Shown here: positions 34,083 to 42,233 of the stretch, one piece after another | How positions within the stretch are numbered: the first letter of the stretch is position 1 | Layout: each line of letters starts with the position of its first letter | DNA from: JANRKB01 sp033763695 | GTDB lineage: Bacteria > Planctomycetota > Phycisphaerae > Phycisphaerales > UBA1924 | Length of the DNA: 64,000 nucleotides | Direction: 5' to 3' | Assembly (NCBI GenBank): GCA_033763695.1 | Contig: JANRKB010000050.1 | Span: 62,001-126,000 of the forward strand | Program-made: the position numbers and the translations under genes | The notes under the pieces: model-generated | What the model saw: the letters and a program-made list of their open reading frames with translations, nothing else | The model's database searches: none | What the model was told of the DNA's origin: nothing

Positions 34083-34212
34083 CGCAGACCTCCTCGAAAT
34101 CTACCATCGCAGAGTGTCGAGAGCGTACCACGTCAGACCACCTCGCCATGCGGCTCGCGTCGACCAGCGAAGAAAAGATTCTTGTTATTCTGAAATCGTT
34201 CTTGTTTGGCGG

Positions 34213-34218
34213 TATGCT
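34213..34218 (+). promoter_or_regulatory. TATGCT -10-like box, 8 nt before start
   Basis: TATGCT-GTTCGGGC-ATG at the start of the Cys-rich gene, within an AT-richer stretch; no ribosome binding site. Confidence 0.4.
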
Positions 34219-34226
34219 GTTCGGGC

Positions 34227-34865
34227 ATGCGCAGAGCGAAAGCATCGCGCGGGCGGGTGGTGGTCGCGGTCTGTGCCGCGCTTGCCTATGCCGTGGCGTC
34301 GCTCGGGCTGCTTCCCAGTTCATCGTGGTTTTCGTGGGCTTCGTGGTTTGTCGCGGCGAATGTCGCACAGAGCCAGGGCGAGCGCTACCCCTGCGAGGAT
34401 CACGCCTGCGGCTGCGCGTCGGCCCATGAATGTTGGACCAACTGCTGCTGCCACACCATGCACGAACGCCTCGTCTGGGCGCTGCAGAACAAGGTGACGC
34501 CGCCCAAGGACCTGGAGATCAGTGACGCTGACTGGGTGGCCGCTGCGGACGATGTCGATGCGAGCGTTGAGCATTGCTCCGCCTGCGTGCCGGGGATCAA
34601 GGCGAAACTCGCCGCGGGAGACGCCGCGAGCGAGGACGGCAACGACGATGCACGCGTGCGCGGCGCGCGTCCGGCGCGGGCGTGGAGTGCGCTGGGGTGC
34701 AAGGGGCTGACGCCGCTGGCCGCCGCAGGCGTGACGCTGGGGCTCCGCCAGAGCATGGCAGAACTGCTGCCGCCGACGCCGAGCGTGGTGACTGGCGGCA
34801 TGCCGCGTGTTGATCGCGTGGCATCGCGGGTGCTGGATGTGACGCCGCCGCCGCCGCGGGTGTGA
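34227..34865 (+). CDS. Cysteine-rich membrane-anchored or secreted unknown
   Basis: A 212-residue protein not recognised. A basic N-terminus and hydrophobic segment VVVAVCAALAYAVASLGLLP form a signal or anchor. A dense cysteine cluster follows: PCEDHACGCASAHECW and TNCCCHTMHERLVWAL (Cys56, 61, 63, 69, 73, 74, 75 plus His), and later VEHCSACVPGIKAKL. Nine Cys and several His in about 70 residues suggest metal binding outside the cytoplasm, possibly copper or another soft metal; this is an inference from composition. The C-terminal half is Ala/Pro-rich. It is divergent from the DUF4157 gene; ATG 34227 is preferred over an ATG seven codons earlier because of the TATGCT box. Confidence 0.6.
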   Translation: MRRAKASRGRVVVAVCAALAYAVASLGLLPSSSWFSWASWFVAANVAQSQGERYPCEDHACGCASAHECWTNCCCHTMHERLVWALQNKVTPPKDLEISDADWVAAADDVDASVEHCSACVPGIKAKLAAGDAASEDGNDDARVRGARPARAWSALGCKGLTPLAAAGVTLGLRQSMAELLPPTPSVVTGGMPRVDRVASRVLDVTPPPPRV

Positions 34866-34879
34866 GTGGCTCGTCTTCG

Positions 34880-35027
34880 CACCCTCTCCCCGTGCTTCAC
34901 GGGGAGAGGTGGCCGAGCACAACGTGCGAGGCCGGTGAGGGGCAGCGATTCGTTTCGCGAATGAAGCCCCTCACCCCCTCGCTGCGCTCGGGACCTCTCC
35001 CCACACTCGGAGTGCGGGGAGAGGGTG
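34880..35027. repeat. Imperfect long inverted intergenic repeat (CTCTCCCC type)
   Basis: The left end CACCCTCTCCCC-GTGCTTCA-CGGGGAGAGGTG and right end CCTCTCCCC-ACACTCGGAGT-GCGGGGAGAGGGTG are each hairpins and also mirror each other; the middle has TGAGGGGCA and CCCCTCACC arms. This G/C-rich nested palindrome resembles the widespread intergenic repeats whose chance translations read P-S-P-G or S-P-R-G-E. Confidence 0.7.
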
Positions 35028-35143
35028 CGGCCAAAACCATGCGTGCCGCTGCCGTCCGTTCCCCGTCTGCACAATGCAGTTGGGTGGCGGGGCAAGCGCG
35101 CGATGCGCAGCCGTCTTGATCCATTCACACTCTCGGAGTGTTC

Positions 35144-35851
35144 ATGCCGCTCTTCACGTCGCTTCGTGCGCGTGGCGCGTGTGCTCGCGCGTTCACGCTC
35201 ATCGAACTTCTCGTCGTCATCGGCATCATCGCGGTGCTGATCGGCGTGCTGCTCCCCTCGCTGGCCAAGGCCCGTGAAACAGGCCGCGGCGTGCGCTGCC
35301 TCGCCAACCTGCGCTCCATCGGGCAGGCGGTGGTGATGTACTGCAACGAGAACAAGGAACGCTTCCCCGTCAGTTCGCACACCGCCGGGTCAACGACCAA
35401 GCCGCTCGCGTGGCTGCAGTCGCTTGAGCCCTACGGCGTGGTGGCGGGGGACCGCGTCTGTCCGAGCGATCCAGCTCGGCAAACGCGCTTCACGTCCTAC
35501 GCGACCAATGAGCACTTTGAGCCGCTGACGCCCGGCATCGACATCAACGCCATCACCGGCAAGCCGATCCCCGGCGGACGGACGGTGGCGTTTGACAAAG
35601 TCGGCAAACTGCCGCGGGCCGATGCGGTGATCTACGCGTATGAGCCGCGTGGATCGGGGACGGTGGATCACCTGGTGACGCACGCGTTCAAGACGAGCAA
35701 GGACATCGACGCCGCACTGGATGTGCGCAGGCACAACGGCGCGGCGAACTACCTCTTCGCCGACGGACACGCCAAGGCGTGGGCGTGGTCAGATCTGGCG
35801 GCGCGGTTCACACCCGCGACCAGCCCGTTCGACCCGCTCACGGCACGGTGA
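35144..35851 (+). CDS. Pseudopilin-like protein 4
   Basis: A 235-residue prepilin-type protein: leader MPLFTSLRARGACARA, then FTLIELLVVIGIIAVLIGVL (Ala at -1, Glu +5), LPSLAKARETGRGVRCLANL, and a C-terminal domain with DVRRHNGAANYLFADGHAKA, the R-H-x-x-x-A-N-x-x-F-x-D-G-H element widespread in planctomycete and verrucomicrobial pseudopilins. It is not a close paralogue of proteins 1-3 (different length and domain). RBS CGGAG six bases before ATG 35144. It lies upstream of the dockerin-bearing protein by 150 bases, but whether they share a transcript is unclear. Confidence 0.85.
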   Translation: MPLFTSLRARGACARAFTLIELLVVIGIIAVLIGVLLPSLAKARETGRGVRCLANLRSIGQAVVMYCNENKERFPVSSHTAGSTTKPLAWLQSLEPYGVVAGDRVCPSDPARQTRFTSYATNEHFEPLTPGIDINAITGKPIPGGRTVAFDKVGKLPRADAVIYAYEPRGSGTVDHLVTHAFKTSKDIDAALDVRRHNGAANYLFADGHAKAWAWSDLAARFTPATSPFDPLTAR

Positions 35852-35952
35852 GGAAGAAGAAGTTCCGAAGTTCCGCAGAGACGGAGTGCGAAGGCGAAGA
35901 CGGGAAGTCACAAAGTCACGAAGTCAAGAGTCAGAACACCACTGCATCAACG

Positions 35953-35975
35953 AGCCCGAAGCGCAAGCGAGGGCT
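35953..35975. repeat. Short planctomycete-type intergenic motif
   Basis: AGCCCGAAGCGCAAGCGAGG followed by GCT. Motifs of this kind recur between genes in many planctomycete genomes, producing chance peptides such as PKRKRG. There is one copy here, 30 bases before the dockerin gene. Confidence 0.45.
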
Positions 35976-36003
35976 TCGAAAACCACCAGAAATGAGAGGT
36001 CTC

Positions 36004-36780
36004 ATGAGAAACTGTCTTTTCACGCGAACCCATGCATCTCTTCTCGCCGCCACGCTCGGCGTCGCGAGTAGCACCGCACTCGCCCACAACCACATCACGG
36101 TCACCACCGCCAGCGGCAGCGCGGGCGACAAGATCATGATCGACGCGGGCTACTACCCCACCGAGACGATGTTCACCATCGAGGACGGTCGACTGATGAT
36201 GGACGGCAGCCCCGCCATCTACGACGTCATCGACACCTTCGCGTCCGGTCCGTTCGCGGGCTGGTATGGCGGCGATGAGATTCTGCTCACCGCGGATTAC
36301 TACTACTTCACCGGCCGTCTCGACGGCGGCGATTTCCGCTGGGAGATCGCGAACGTCACACCGATCGCGGGTCCGAACGCGACGCTGGTCTGGGGCATGT
36401 TCGACGAATCGTTCGAGTTCATGCCCATGTGCGCGTCGAATGTCAGCAACCGATTCGAGCGATCGTTCTCGACGCCCGGCGGCGACCACAACCACGATCA
36501 GGCGTACACCTTCAGCGATGCGGGCATCTACGACGTCACGTTCATCGCGTGGGATTCCAACGGCAAGTTCGCCGATTCGGACCCGATCACCATTCGCTTC
36601 CGCGTCGGCCCAGCGTGCGACGCCGACTTCAATGCCGACGGCTTCCTCGACTTCACTGACTTTGACGACTTCGTGAGCGCGTTCGAGGCGGGCAGCTCGC
36701 GCAGTGACTTCAACGCCGACGGCTTCCTCGACTTCACAGATTTCGATGCGTTCGTGCAGGCGTTCGAAGCGGGCTGCTGA
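36004..36780 (+). CDS. Secreted protein with tandem GC-type dockerin units
   Basis: A 258-residue exported protein. Signal peptide ASLLAATLGVASSTALA, then a beta-rich domain (about 28-200) containing several His and a GGDHNHDQAYTFSDAGIYDV segment. The C-terminus has two 69-bp repeat units, each coding DFNADGFLDFTDFD plus an F-V-x-A-F-E-A-G segment, EF-hand-like calcium loops (D-x-N-x-D-G-x-x-D) that end the protein in GC. This is the GC-type dockerin arrangement of Phycisphaerae, thought to anchor or tether secreted proteins. ATG 36004 has GAGAGG upstream; a start four codons earlier is possible. The function of the main domain is unknown. A terminator follows. Confidence 0.72.
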   Translation: MRNCLFTRTHASLLAATLGVASSTALAHNHITVTTASGSAGDKIMIDAGYYPTETMFTIEDGRLMMDGSPAIYDVIDTFASGPFAGWYGGDEILLTADYYYFTGRLDGGDFRWEIANVTPIAGPNATLVWGMFDESFEFMPMCASNVSNRFERSFSTPGGDHNHDQAYTFSDAGIYDVTFIAWDSNGKFADSDPITIRFRVGPACDADFNADGFLDFTDFDDFVSAFEAGSSRSDFNADGFLDFTDFDAFVQAFEAGC

Positions 36781-36818
36781 GCGCGGCCCTCGTTCCCGCG
36801 ATCCTGCGTTCATACCAT

Positions 36819-36853
36819 CCCCCGCGTCACACAGAATGTGGCGCGGGGGTTTT
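36819..36853 (+). terminator. Intrinsic terminator after the dockerin gene
   Basis: CCCCCGCGTCACA-CAGAA-TGTGGCGCGGGGG-TTTT: a 13-bp stem with one G-U pair. Its T-tract ends two bases before the next gene's ATG. Confidence 0.88.
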
Positions 36854-36855
36854 GC

Positions 36856-37272
36856 ATGCGTGCCACGATCGTGTGTCTCTGTGCGTCGGGCCTGCTTGTG
36901 TTTGCGGGTTGCGCTTCATCGGGCTCTTCGGGCGTCGCGCCCAGCGGAGCGCATCCCGGCGGCGCGGGCGTGTCGACGGCCGGACGCTACCTGCCGCGGG
37001 TCGAGAATCGGACCGGCCAGGTGGTGAGCCTGCGGCTGTATCGCGACGATGGCAGCGGACGCAAGTTGCTGCTCATGCGCGAGCCGCACATCAACCCCGG
37101 TGCCGCGCTCCCGCTCGGACAGTTCTCGCTCGATTCGGGCTGGACGCTCATCGCCGAGGCCGAGCCACAGGCGATGCCCGGCGGCGCGCCCGCGCGGCGT
37201 GCCCTCGGCCCCGGCGAGCGACTCATCACCATCGGACAAGATGCCAACGGCCTCACGCTTGATGTGAAGTGA
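36856..37272 (+). CDS. Small lipoprotein of unknown function
   Basis: A 138-residue predicted lipoprotein: MRATIVCLCASGLLVFAGCA with lipobox L-V-F-A-G-C, a Gly/Ser linker, then a compact beta-rich domain (RVENRTGQVVSLRLYRDD ... REPHINPGAALPLGQFSLD ... GPGERLITIGQDANGLTLDV). The domain is short and strand-rich, like small lipoprotein beta-sandwiches; no family is recognised. The start lies right after the terminator of the gene before, so it must be transcribed from a promoter inside or just before that hairpin or by read-through; a TACCAT box is at 36813-36818. An in-frame GTG at 36838 would start inside the hairpin. Confidence 0.62.
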   Translation: MRATIVCLCASGLLVFAGCASSGSSGVAPSGAHPGGAGVSTAGRYLPRVENRTGQVVSLRLYRDDGSGRKLLLMREPHINPGAALPLGQFSLDSGWTLIAEAEPQAMPGGAPARRALGPGERLITIGQDANGLTLDVK

Positions 37273-37306
37273 AGTCAATTTCACTTGAAACTCGCGCAGC
37301 TTGGCG

Positions 37307-37386
37307 GCGGCCCGAGCCTCCGAGGCGGGCTGTTGCGCCCCAAGAAAGCAAGCGATTTTCGGCCCGGCTCGCCCTCGGAAGGCGAG
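37307..37386. repeat. Decayed, inverted copy of repeat family 2
   Basis: GGCGGCCCGAGCCTCCGAGG at the left and GGCCCGGCTCGCCCTCGGAA at the right align with the reverse complement of the copy at 60575-60653 (including the central CAAGAAAGCAAG). Confidence 0.55.
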
Positions 37387-37480
37387 ATGCACGCCATCAA
37401 AGACGCGCGATTGTGTCAACTGAAACCTCTGACCAATGACCACGCCAGCAAACAGCGTGCGTCGCGCGTTTCGATTTCTC

Positions 37481-37682
37481 CCACGGCGAAGCCGTGGAGT
37501 TGAATTGCCGGGGGTCGCCGCGCCAGCGGCACCCCCGGAACGACGCGTCCATCAACATGATTGTTGAGGTTGGATCGTGCGCCGAACAATCCACGTTCGA
37601 CGATTCCGTGCGAGAGGGTCGCGTTCGTGGGGTGCGGCTACGCCGCGACCCCACGCTATTCACCAGCACGGCTTCGCCGTGC
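37481..37682. repeat. Dispersed ~200-bp intergenic repeat, family 1, copy b
   Basis: It is bounded by CCACGGCGAAGCCGTGG (37481-37497) and GCACGGCTTCGCCGTGC (37666-37682), which are each palindromic. Internal parts match copies a and c: TTGAATTGCCGGGGGTCG, TGGATCGTGCGCCGAACAAT, GGGGTGCGGCTACGCCGCGA, CGCTATTCACCA. It occupies most of the 550-base gap before queG; the rest holds the decayed family-2 copy. Confidence 0.8.
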
Positions 37683-37822
37683 GAAACCTCGAGAACACGC
37701 GGCCCGGCGTCGGCTGCGGCGAGGATCGCCATTCGAATCAATCATTCACGCGACGCGGTTGCGCGATTCTTCAGAGATCCCAACTGTGATTCGCATAACG
37801 CGCGTCGCCGGCGCATCTCAGC

Positions 37823-38947
37823 CTACTCAACGCGTTGCAGCGTCTCGCGTGCGGCATCGCGCACCAGAGTGTCCTCTGTTTCATTCACCGCGACTTGCCG
37901 CAGCGCGTCGAGTAGTTGCTGGCGCGACGTCGTGTGCGGCGGATTCGGCGTGGCACAAAGCACATCCGCCGCAAGCAGCACGGCATTTCGCTTCATCATC
38001 GCGAGCGTGGCCCGCTTCATCGCGCTGCCTTTGAAGATGCGACGGCGATCGTCCTCGCTCCAGCCCAGAACCTCCAACAGTGGCAGCGATGCGTGCCGCG
38101 GCGTGTACGCGGCGTGCCTTGTGCCGACATCCACGCCCGCGGGGCGGGGTGAGTTGTGCGGGCAGACTTCCTGGCAAATGTCGCAGCCATAGATCCAGCC
38201 GGAGAGTTTGCCAACGAGTGATGCGTCGATCGGGCCGCGGTGTTCGATGGTCAAATACGAGATGCAGCGCGACGCATCGACGCTGTGGGGCGTGATCGCG
38301 TCGGTGGGGCATGCGTCGATGCAGCGCGTGCATGTGCCGCAGTGGTCCGGCTCGGGCTCAGCCGTCGCGACCAGCGGCAGCGTGGTCATCACGCCGCCCA
38401 GGAGCAGGAACGAACCGACGCGCGGATGGATCAGCAGCGTGTGCTTTCCGATCCATCCCAGCCCGGCGCGCTGCGCCAGTTCGCGCTCCAGCACCGGCGC
38501 AGTGTCCACAAACGCGCGGCACTCGTGTCCCGGATGTGCGGCACGCAGTTCGTCCGCCAGCGTGTGCAGGCGGCGCTTCATGACCTCGTGATAGTCGTCG
38601 CCGCGGGCATAACGGGCGATCGTGCCGTGCGGCTGCGCATCGGCTTCGTCCTCTGCAGGCGTGTCAGCGTCTCGGTCCGCGCGGGTGTGATAGACATCGG
38701 CCACCATGACGCAGCGTGCCGCGCCTTCGAGCAGTCGCGAGGGCTCAAGACGCAGATCGGTGTTGCGCGCGAGGTAGTCCATGCTCGCGTGTTTGCCCGC
38801 CGCGAGCCACGAGAGAAGTTGGGCGTCCCACGCGCTGCGCTGAAGTGTCGCGACGCCCGCGAGCGCGAAGCCCAGTTCGTCACAGCGTGCCAGCACGCGC
38901 TGGGTCAGCGCGTCGGCGTGCTCGGCGTTGGCGTGCGTGCCTGTCAC
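37823..38947 (-). CDS. queG: Epoxyqueuosine reductase
   Basis: The cobalamin- and Fe-S-dependent enzyme that makes the last step of queuosine in tRNA. The 374-residue protein (GTG start at 38947; the open frame begins at 39004) has the N-terminal MqnA-unrelated DUF1730 region, RAFVDTAPVLERELAQRAGLG with GWIGKHTLLIHP, and two ferredoxin-type clusters, CGTCTRCIDACPTDAI and GCDICQEVCPHN. A C-terminal HEAT-like part follows (MKRATLAMMKRNAVLLAADV). A partner of the pathway, yhhQ, is at 60790-61611. A long insertion (TRADRDADTPAEDEADAQPHG) follows the first domain. Confidence 0.93.
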   Translation of the reverse strand: MTGTHANAEHADALTQRVLARCDELGFALAGVATLQRSAWDAQLLSWLAAGKHASMDYLARNTDLRLEPSRLLEGAARCVMVADVYHTRADRDADTPAEDEADAQPHGTIARYARGDDYHEVMKRRLHTLADELRAAHPGHECRAFVDTAPVLERELAQRAGLGWIGKHTLLIHPRVGSFLLLGGVMTTLPLVATAEPEPDHCGTCTRCIDACPTDAITPHSVDASRCISYLTIEHRGPIDASLVGKLSGWIYGCDICQEVCPHNSPRPAGVDVGTRHAAYTPRHASLPLLEVLGWSEDDRRRIFKGSAMKRATLAMMKRNAVLLAADVLCATPNPPHTTSRQQLLDALRQVAVNETEDTLVRDAARETLQRVE

Positions 38948-39011
38948 GCGTGCATTGTTGGCGTTCGCGGGCGGACAGAATGCACCCGGTGGTTGGTCCA
39001 CCAAACAACAA

Positions 39012-39050
39012 AGCCCACACGTTCCTCATGCGGAGGTGTTCGTGTGGGCT
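39012..39050 (-). terminator. Intrinsic terminator of the cytochrome b562-like gene
   Basis: Minus strand: AGCCCACACG, a 19-base loop, CGTGTGGGCT, then TTGTTGTTTGG. The T-tract is broken, but stem and position fit. Confidence 0.7.
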
Positions 39051-39095
39051 CTGAGATTCAGGTGCGAATGGCCTGCGCGATGCGCAAGTGTCGGC

Positions 39096-39689
39096 TTATT
39101 CGTCCTTCACGCCGAGCTTCTCGTGCATGCTGTCGCGCATCTTGCCGATCTCTTCGACGAGCGACTTGGCCGAGTCGCCCTTGCCGTCGGCGATCGCCTC
39201 TTCGAGGTCAATGAGTTTCTTCAGGAGCGACACGAGACCCTTGCGATACTCGTCCTTGATCTTGGCCTTGTCGGGCTCGGTGACGGCGTTCTTGAGGATG
39301 CCCTCGGGCACGCCGCCCTTGGCGCTCACGCAGCCGCGCTGCAGGTCATTGACCAGGCGCAGGTTCTCGTCACGCTTGGTGGCGTCGCCGGCCTGCGCCT
39401 TGAGCGTGCGCAGCGAGCGACCCATGATCTTCATCGACGCCTCGACGCTCACCATCTGACCCGGGGCGCGGCCACCCGGCTGCGGACGCTCGCCGCGGCC
39501 TTCGCCTGCCGGACGCTCTCCACCCGGCCGCTCGCCACGCGGGCCGCGCGGCTGGGGCTGCTCGGCGGGGGCGGGCTGGCTGGGCGCCGGCGGGTCATCG
39601 ACGCCCACCGCCAGGCCGACCATCGCGGTCAGACCGGCGGCCAGACCCAGTGCCATCCACGAACGCGGCGAACCCAGCGAAGCCTTCAT
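39096..39689 (-). CDS. Cytochrome b562-like secreted protein
   Basis: A 197-residue exported protein: signal peptide, a 50-residue Pro/Gly/Arg-rich linker (RGPRGERPGGERPAGEGRG), then a four-helix bundle domain (about 80-197). The bundle resembles cytochrome b562: a Met in VEASMKIMGRSLRTLKAQ where helix 1 supplies the axial Met, and a His in the last helix (KMRDSMHEKLGVKDE) where b562 has its axial His. There is no CxxCH motif, so heme would be non-covalent. Whether heme is bound is an inference; planctomycetes have several such proteins. ATG 39689 with AGGAG eight bases upstream. Confidence 0.65.
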   Translation of the reverse strand: MKASLGSPRSWMALGLAAGLTAMVGLAVGVDDPPAPSQPAPAEQPQPRGPRGERPGGERPAGEGRGERPQPGGRAPGQMVSVEASMKIMGRSLRTLKAQAGDATKRDENLRLVNDLQRGCVSAKGGVPEGILKNAVTEPDKAKIKDEYRKGLVSLLKKLIDLEEAIADGKGDSAKSLVEEIGKMRDSMHEKLGVKDE

Positions 39690-39852
39690 CACAAGTCTCC
39701 TGCAGCGAGCGCCGCCGTTGGGGCCAAAAGGCGCTCAGGACACAATCACGTCAACCGCCGATGCCGCCCCGATGGCCGCACCGACAGCCCGGTCAGAATA
39801 CCGGGTTCAACGTGACCGGGGCGTCCGGTATTGCAGTGGTGGGGTGTGCTTC

Positions 39853-39858
39853 TACCAT
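39853..39858 (+). promoter_or_regulatory. TACCAT -10-like box, 5 nt before start
   Basis: TACCAT-CCGCC-ATG at the DoxX-like gene; no ribosome binding site. Confidence 0.4.
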
Positions 39859-39863
39859 CCGCC

Positions 39864-40649
39864 ATGGGTTTCAAGGACCAGATGGCGTTGATGGCCGCTC
39901 CGATCTTCCTCCGCCTTGCGGTGGCGATCACGTTCCTGTGGGCGGGGAGCGGCAAGATGTTCCAGACGATCGACGTCAGCGGGGCGGACGCCGCGTACCT
40001 GGCCAACATGGGTGCGCTCGATCTGTCGCAACTGCAGGCCAAGCCCAGTGCGATGATGCCGCAGGGCGATGGTCGTGTCGTGTTGCCGGCGTTGGCCCAG
40101 ACGACGCCCGCGACGCCGACCACGAGTGCGCGAGCCTTCGTCGCGTCCGACTTCCCGACGCCCATCAAGGCACGCGTGACGTATCAACTGAGTTTGCTGC
40201 TCCGCAATGCCGCCGATCCGGGGACCGATGACAAGGGCGTCGCCAAGATGAAGCTCTGGCCCCCCGCGCTGGCGCAGGGGCAATGGACCCGCTGGCTTGC
40301 CGTGACCGTGATGCTCACAGAACTCGTGGGCGGCGGGCTGGTGCTGGTCGGGCTCTTCACGCGTCTGTGGGGCTTCCTGCTCGCGGGCACCATGATGGGC
40401 GCGATGTGGCTGACACTCATCGGGCCGGCGATCCAATCGGGCAACACGCGACTGGGCTTCCTCCCGGCGGACATGGGACCGTTCGACATGGGATGGATGA
40501 AGTGGCTCTGGGTCTTCGGCCTGGTGATGTCGTGCCTCGCGCTCTGGTGCAGCGGCAGCGGCGCGTGGTCGCTCGACTCGGTGATGACGCCGTCCAAGCC
40601 CTCGGGCGGTGGCAGGCCCGCCGCAGGTCCGCCCAAGCCTGCGCAGTGA
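39864..40649 (+). CDS. DoxX-family membrane protein
   Basis: A 261-residue inner-membrane protein with four or five helices: PIFLRLAVAITFLWAGSGKM (helix 1 with the conserved G-x-x-K), WLAVTVMLTELVGGGLVLVGLFT, LWGFLLAGTMMGAMWLTLIG and WLWVFGLVMSCLALWCSG. The R-x-x-x-G-x-x-F-x-x-x-G-x-x-K region and the E-x-x-G-G-x-x-L motif identify DoxX/SURF4-like proteins, which include thiosulfate:quinone oxidoreductase small subunits and unknown membrane proteins. A loop of about 100 residues between helices 1 and 2 is longer than usual. The function is unknown; the C-terminus is Pro/Gly-rich. Confidence 0.72.
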   Translation: MGFKDQMALMAAPIFLRLAVAITFLWAGSGKMFQTIDVSGADAAYLANMGALDLSQLQAKPSAMMPQGDGRVVLPALAQTTPATPTTSARAFVASDFPTPIKARVTYQLSLLLRNAADPGTDDKGVAKMKLWPPALAQGQWTRWLAVTVMLTELVGGGLVLVGLFTRLWGFLLAGTMMGAMWLTLIGPAIQSGNTRLGFLPADMGPFDMGWMKWLWVFGLVMSCLALWCSGSGAWSLDSVMTPSKPSGGGRPAAGPPKPAQ

Positions 40650-40721
40650 CATCGCCGTGATGATGTCGACGAATGATCGCGCGGCGGGACGTGCGACCTG
40701 CATCAGACTGCGCATTCCTGC

Positions 40722-40727
40722 TATCGT
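40722..40727 (+). promoter_or_regulatory. TATCGT -10-like box, 6 nt before start
   Basis: TATCGT-CCCGCG-ATG at the antiporter gene; no ribosome binding site. Confidence 0.4.
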
Positions 40728-40733
40728 CCCGCG

Positions 40734-42218
40734 ATGCTTCTCGCGCTCGCCGAGCCCAATGCGACTGCCGTCCTGCTCGCCGTCTTCGGCGTGCTGATGG
40801 CCTTCAGCGTGCTCTTCACGCGCGCCCTCGATCGCGTCGGTGTGCCCGTCGTGCTGCTGTTCCTCATCCTCGGCATGCTCGGCGGCTCCGAGGGCCCCGG
40901 CGGCGTCGCCTTCGACAACTACGAAGTCGCCTTCCGCCTCGGCACCATCGCACTCATCCTCATCCTCTTTGACGGCGGGCTCAACACGTCCCTCGCCGCC
41001 GTCCGCAAGAGCGCCGGTCCTGCGGGCGTGCTCGCCACCGTCGGCGTGGCGGGCACGGCGATCGTCCTCGCCGCCATCGCACGCCTCTTCGGCCTGTCAT
41101 GGGCCGAGGCGTTGCTCATCGGCGCGATCGTCTCCAGCACCGATGCCGCAGCGGTCTTCGCGGTCCTGCGCGGCGGGCGACTCCGCGTCAAAGACCCGGT
41201 GCGCAGCACGCTCGAAGTCGAATCGTGCGTCAACGACCCGATGGCCGTGCTGCTCACGGTCGTGCTCGTCGACACGCTCCAATCCGGCCAGGGCTTCTCG
41301 TGGTTCCTGCTGGTCGAAGTGCCGATCCAGCTCATCGTCGGCGGCGTGATCGGACTCATCGTCGGCTGGGGCACGCGCCGCCTGCTTGATCTCGCGCCGG
41401 TCTCGACCACGGGCCTCTATCCCGTCATCACGCTCGCGAGCGCGTTCATCGCGTTCGGCGCCGCCACGCTCGCCTACGGCTCGGGATTCCTCGCGGTCTT
41501 CGTCGCCGCGGTCGTGCTCGGCACGGGTCAGTTGCCCTATCGCGCGGGCCTGGCACGCGTCCACGACGCGCTGGGCTGGCTCAGCCAGGTCTCGATGTTC
41601 CTCATGCTGGGTTTGCTCGTATTTCCGAGCAAACTGCTTCCGGTCGCGGGCATCGGTCTGGGGCTTGGCCTCGCGCTCGCGTTCGTGGCGCGGCCGCTGG
41701 TCGTCGTGCTGTGCCTGTTGCCGTTCCGCTGGCCGTCGCGGCACATCTTCTACACCGCGTGGGTGGGCCTGCGCGGTGCGGTGCCGATCATCCTCGCGAC
41801 CTTTCCGGTCATGGCGCAGTTGCCCGGCGCGGAGCGGGTGTTTCATATCGTCTTCTTCATCGTGGTTGTCAGTGCGCTCGTGCCCGGCGCGAGCATCGTC
41901 CCCCTGACGAGGCGGCTGAAGCTCGACGAGGCCGAACCGCCGGTGCCCGCCGCGGCATTGGAGATGCACTCGCTCCGCAAGATGAACGGCGCGATCAAGG
42001 TCTATCACATCGACGAGTCCGTCGCCGTCTGCGGCGCGACGCTTGCCGATGTCGGCTTCCCCGACGGCGCGTCCGCGATTCTCGTCGTGCGCGGCGGAGA
42101 ACTCCACGCCGCCCGCGGGCGCACACGCCTCGAGAGCGGCGACCACGTCTACATCTTCTGCAAGCCCGCGGACGAGCCGCTCATCGGCCTGCTCTTTGGC
42201 CGCATGATGGAGACATGA
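40734..42218 (+). CDS. CPA1-type K+(Na+)/H+ antiporter with TrkA-C domain
   Basis: A 494-residue antiporter: about 12 transmembrane helices (residues 5-390) and a C-terminal cytoplasmic domain (about 405-490). Family marks are VPVVLLFLILGMLGGSEGPGG, LILILFDGGLNTS, GAIVSSTDAAAVFAVL (the ST-DAA ion-binding site), VESCVNDPMAVLL and WVGLRGAVPIILATFPV. The TrkA-C-like domain ends in LESGDHVYIFCKPADEPLIG and may sense nucleotides. NhaP2/CvrA-type proteins of this shape exchange potassium or sodium for protons. It stands alone, 16 bases from the convergent pilT stop. Confidence 0.9.
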   Translation: MLLALAEPNATAVLLAVFGVLMAFSVLFTRALDRVGVPVVLLFLILGMLGGSEGPGGVAFDNYEVAFRLGTIALILILFDGGLNTSLAAVRKSAGPAGVLATVGVAGTAIVLAAIARLFGLSWAEALLIGAIVSSTDAAAVFAVLRGGRLRVKDPVRSTLEVESCVNDPMAVLLTVVLVDTLQSGQGFSWFLLVEVPIQLIVGGVIGLIVGWGTRRLLDLAPVSTTGLYPVITLASAFIAFGAATLAYGSGFLAVFVAAVVLGTGQLPYRAGLARVHDALGWLSQVSMFLMLGLLVFPSKLLPVAGIGLGLGLALAFVARPLVVVLCLLPFRWPSRHIFYTAWVGLRGAVPIILATFPVMAQLPGAERVFHIVFFIVVVSALVPGASIVPLTRRLKLDEAEPPVPAAALEMHSLRKMNGAIKVYHIDESVAVCGATLADVGFPDGASAILVVRGGELHAARGRTRLESGDHVYIFCKPADEPLIGLLFGRMMET

Positions 42219-42233
42219 GCCCGGCCGTCGTGT

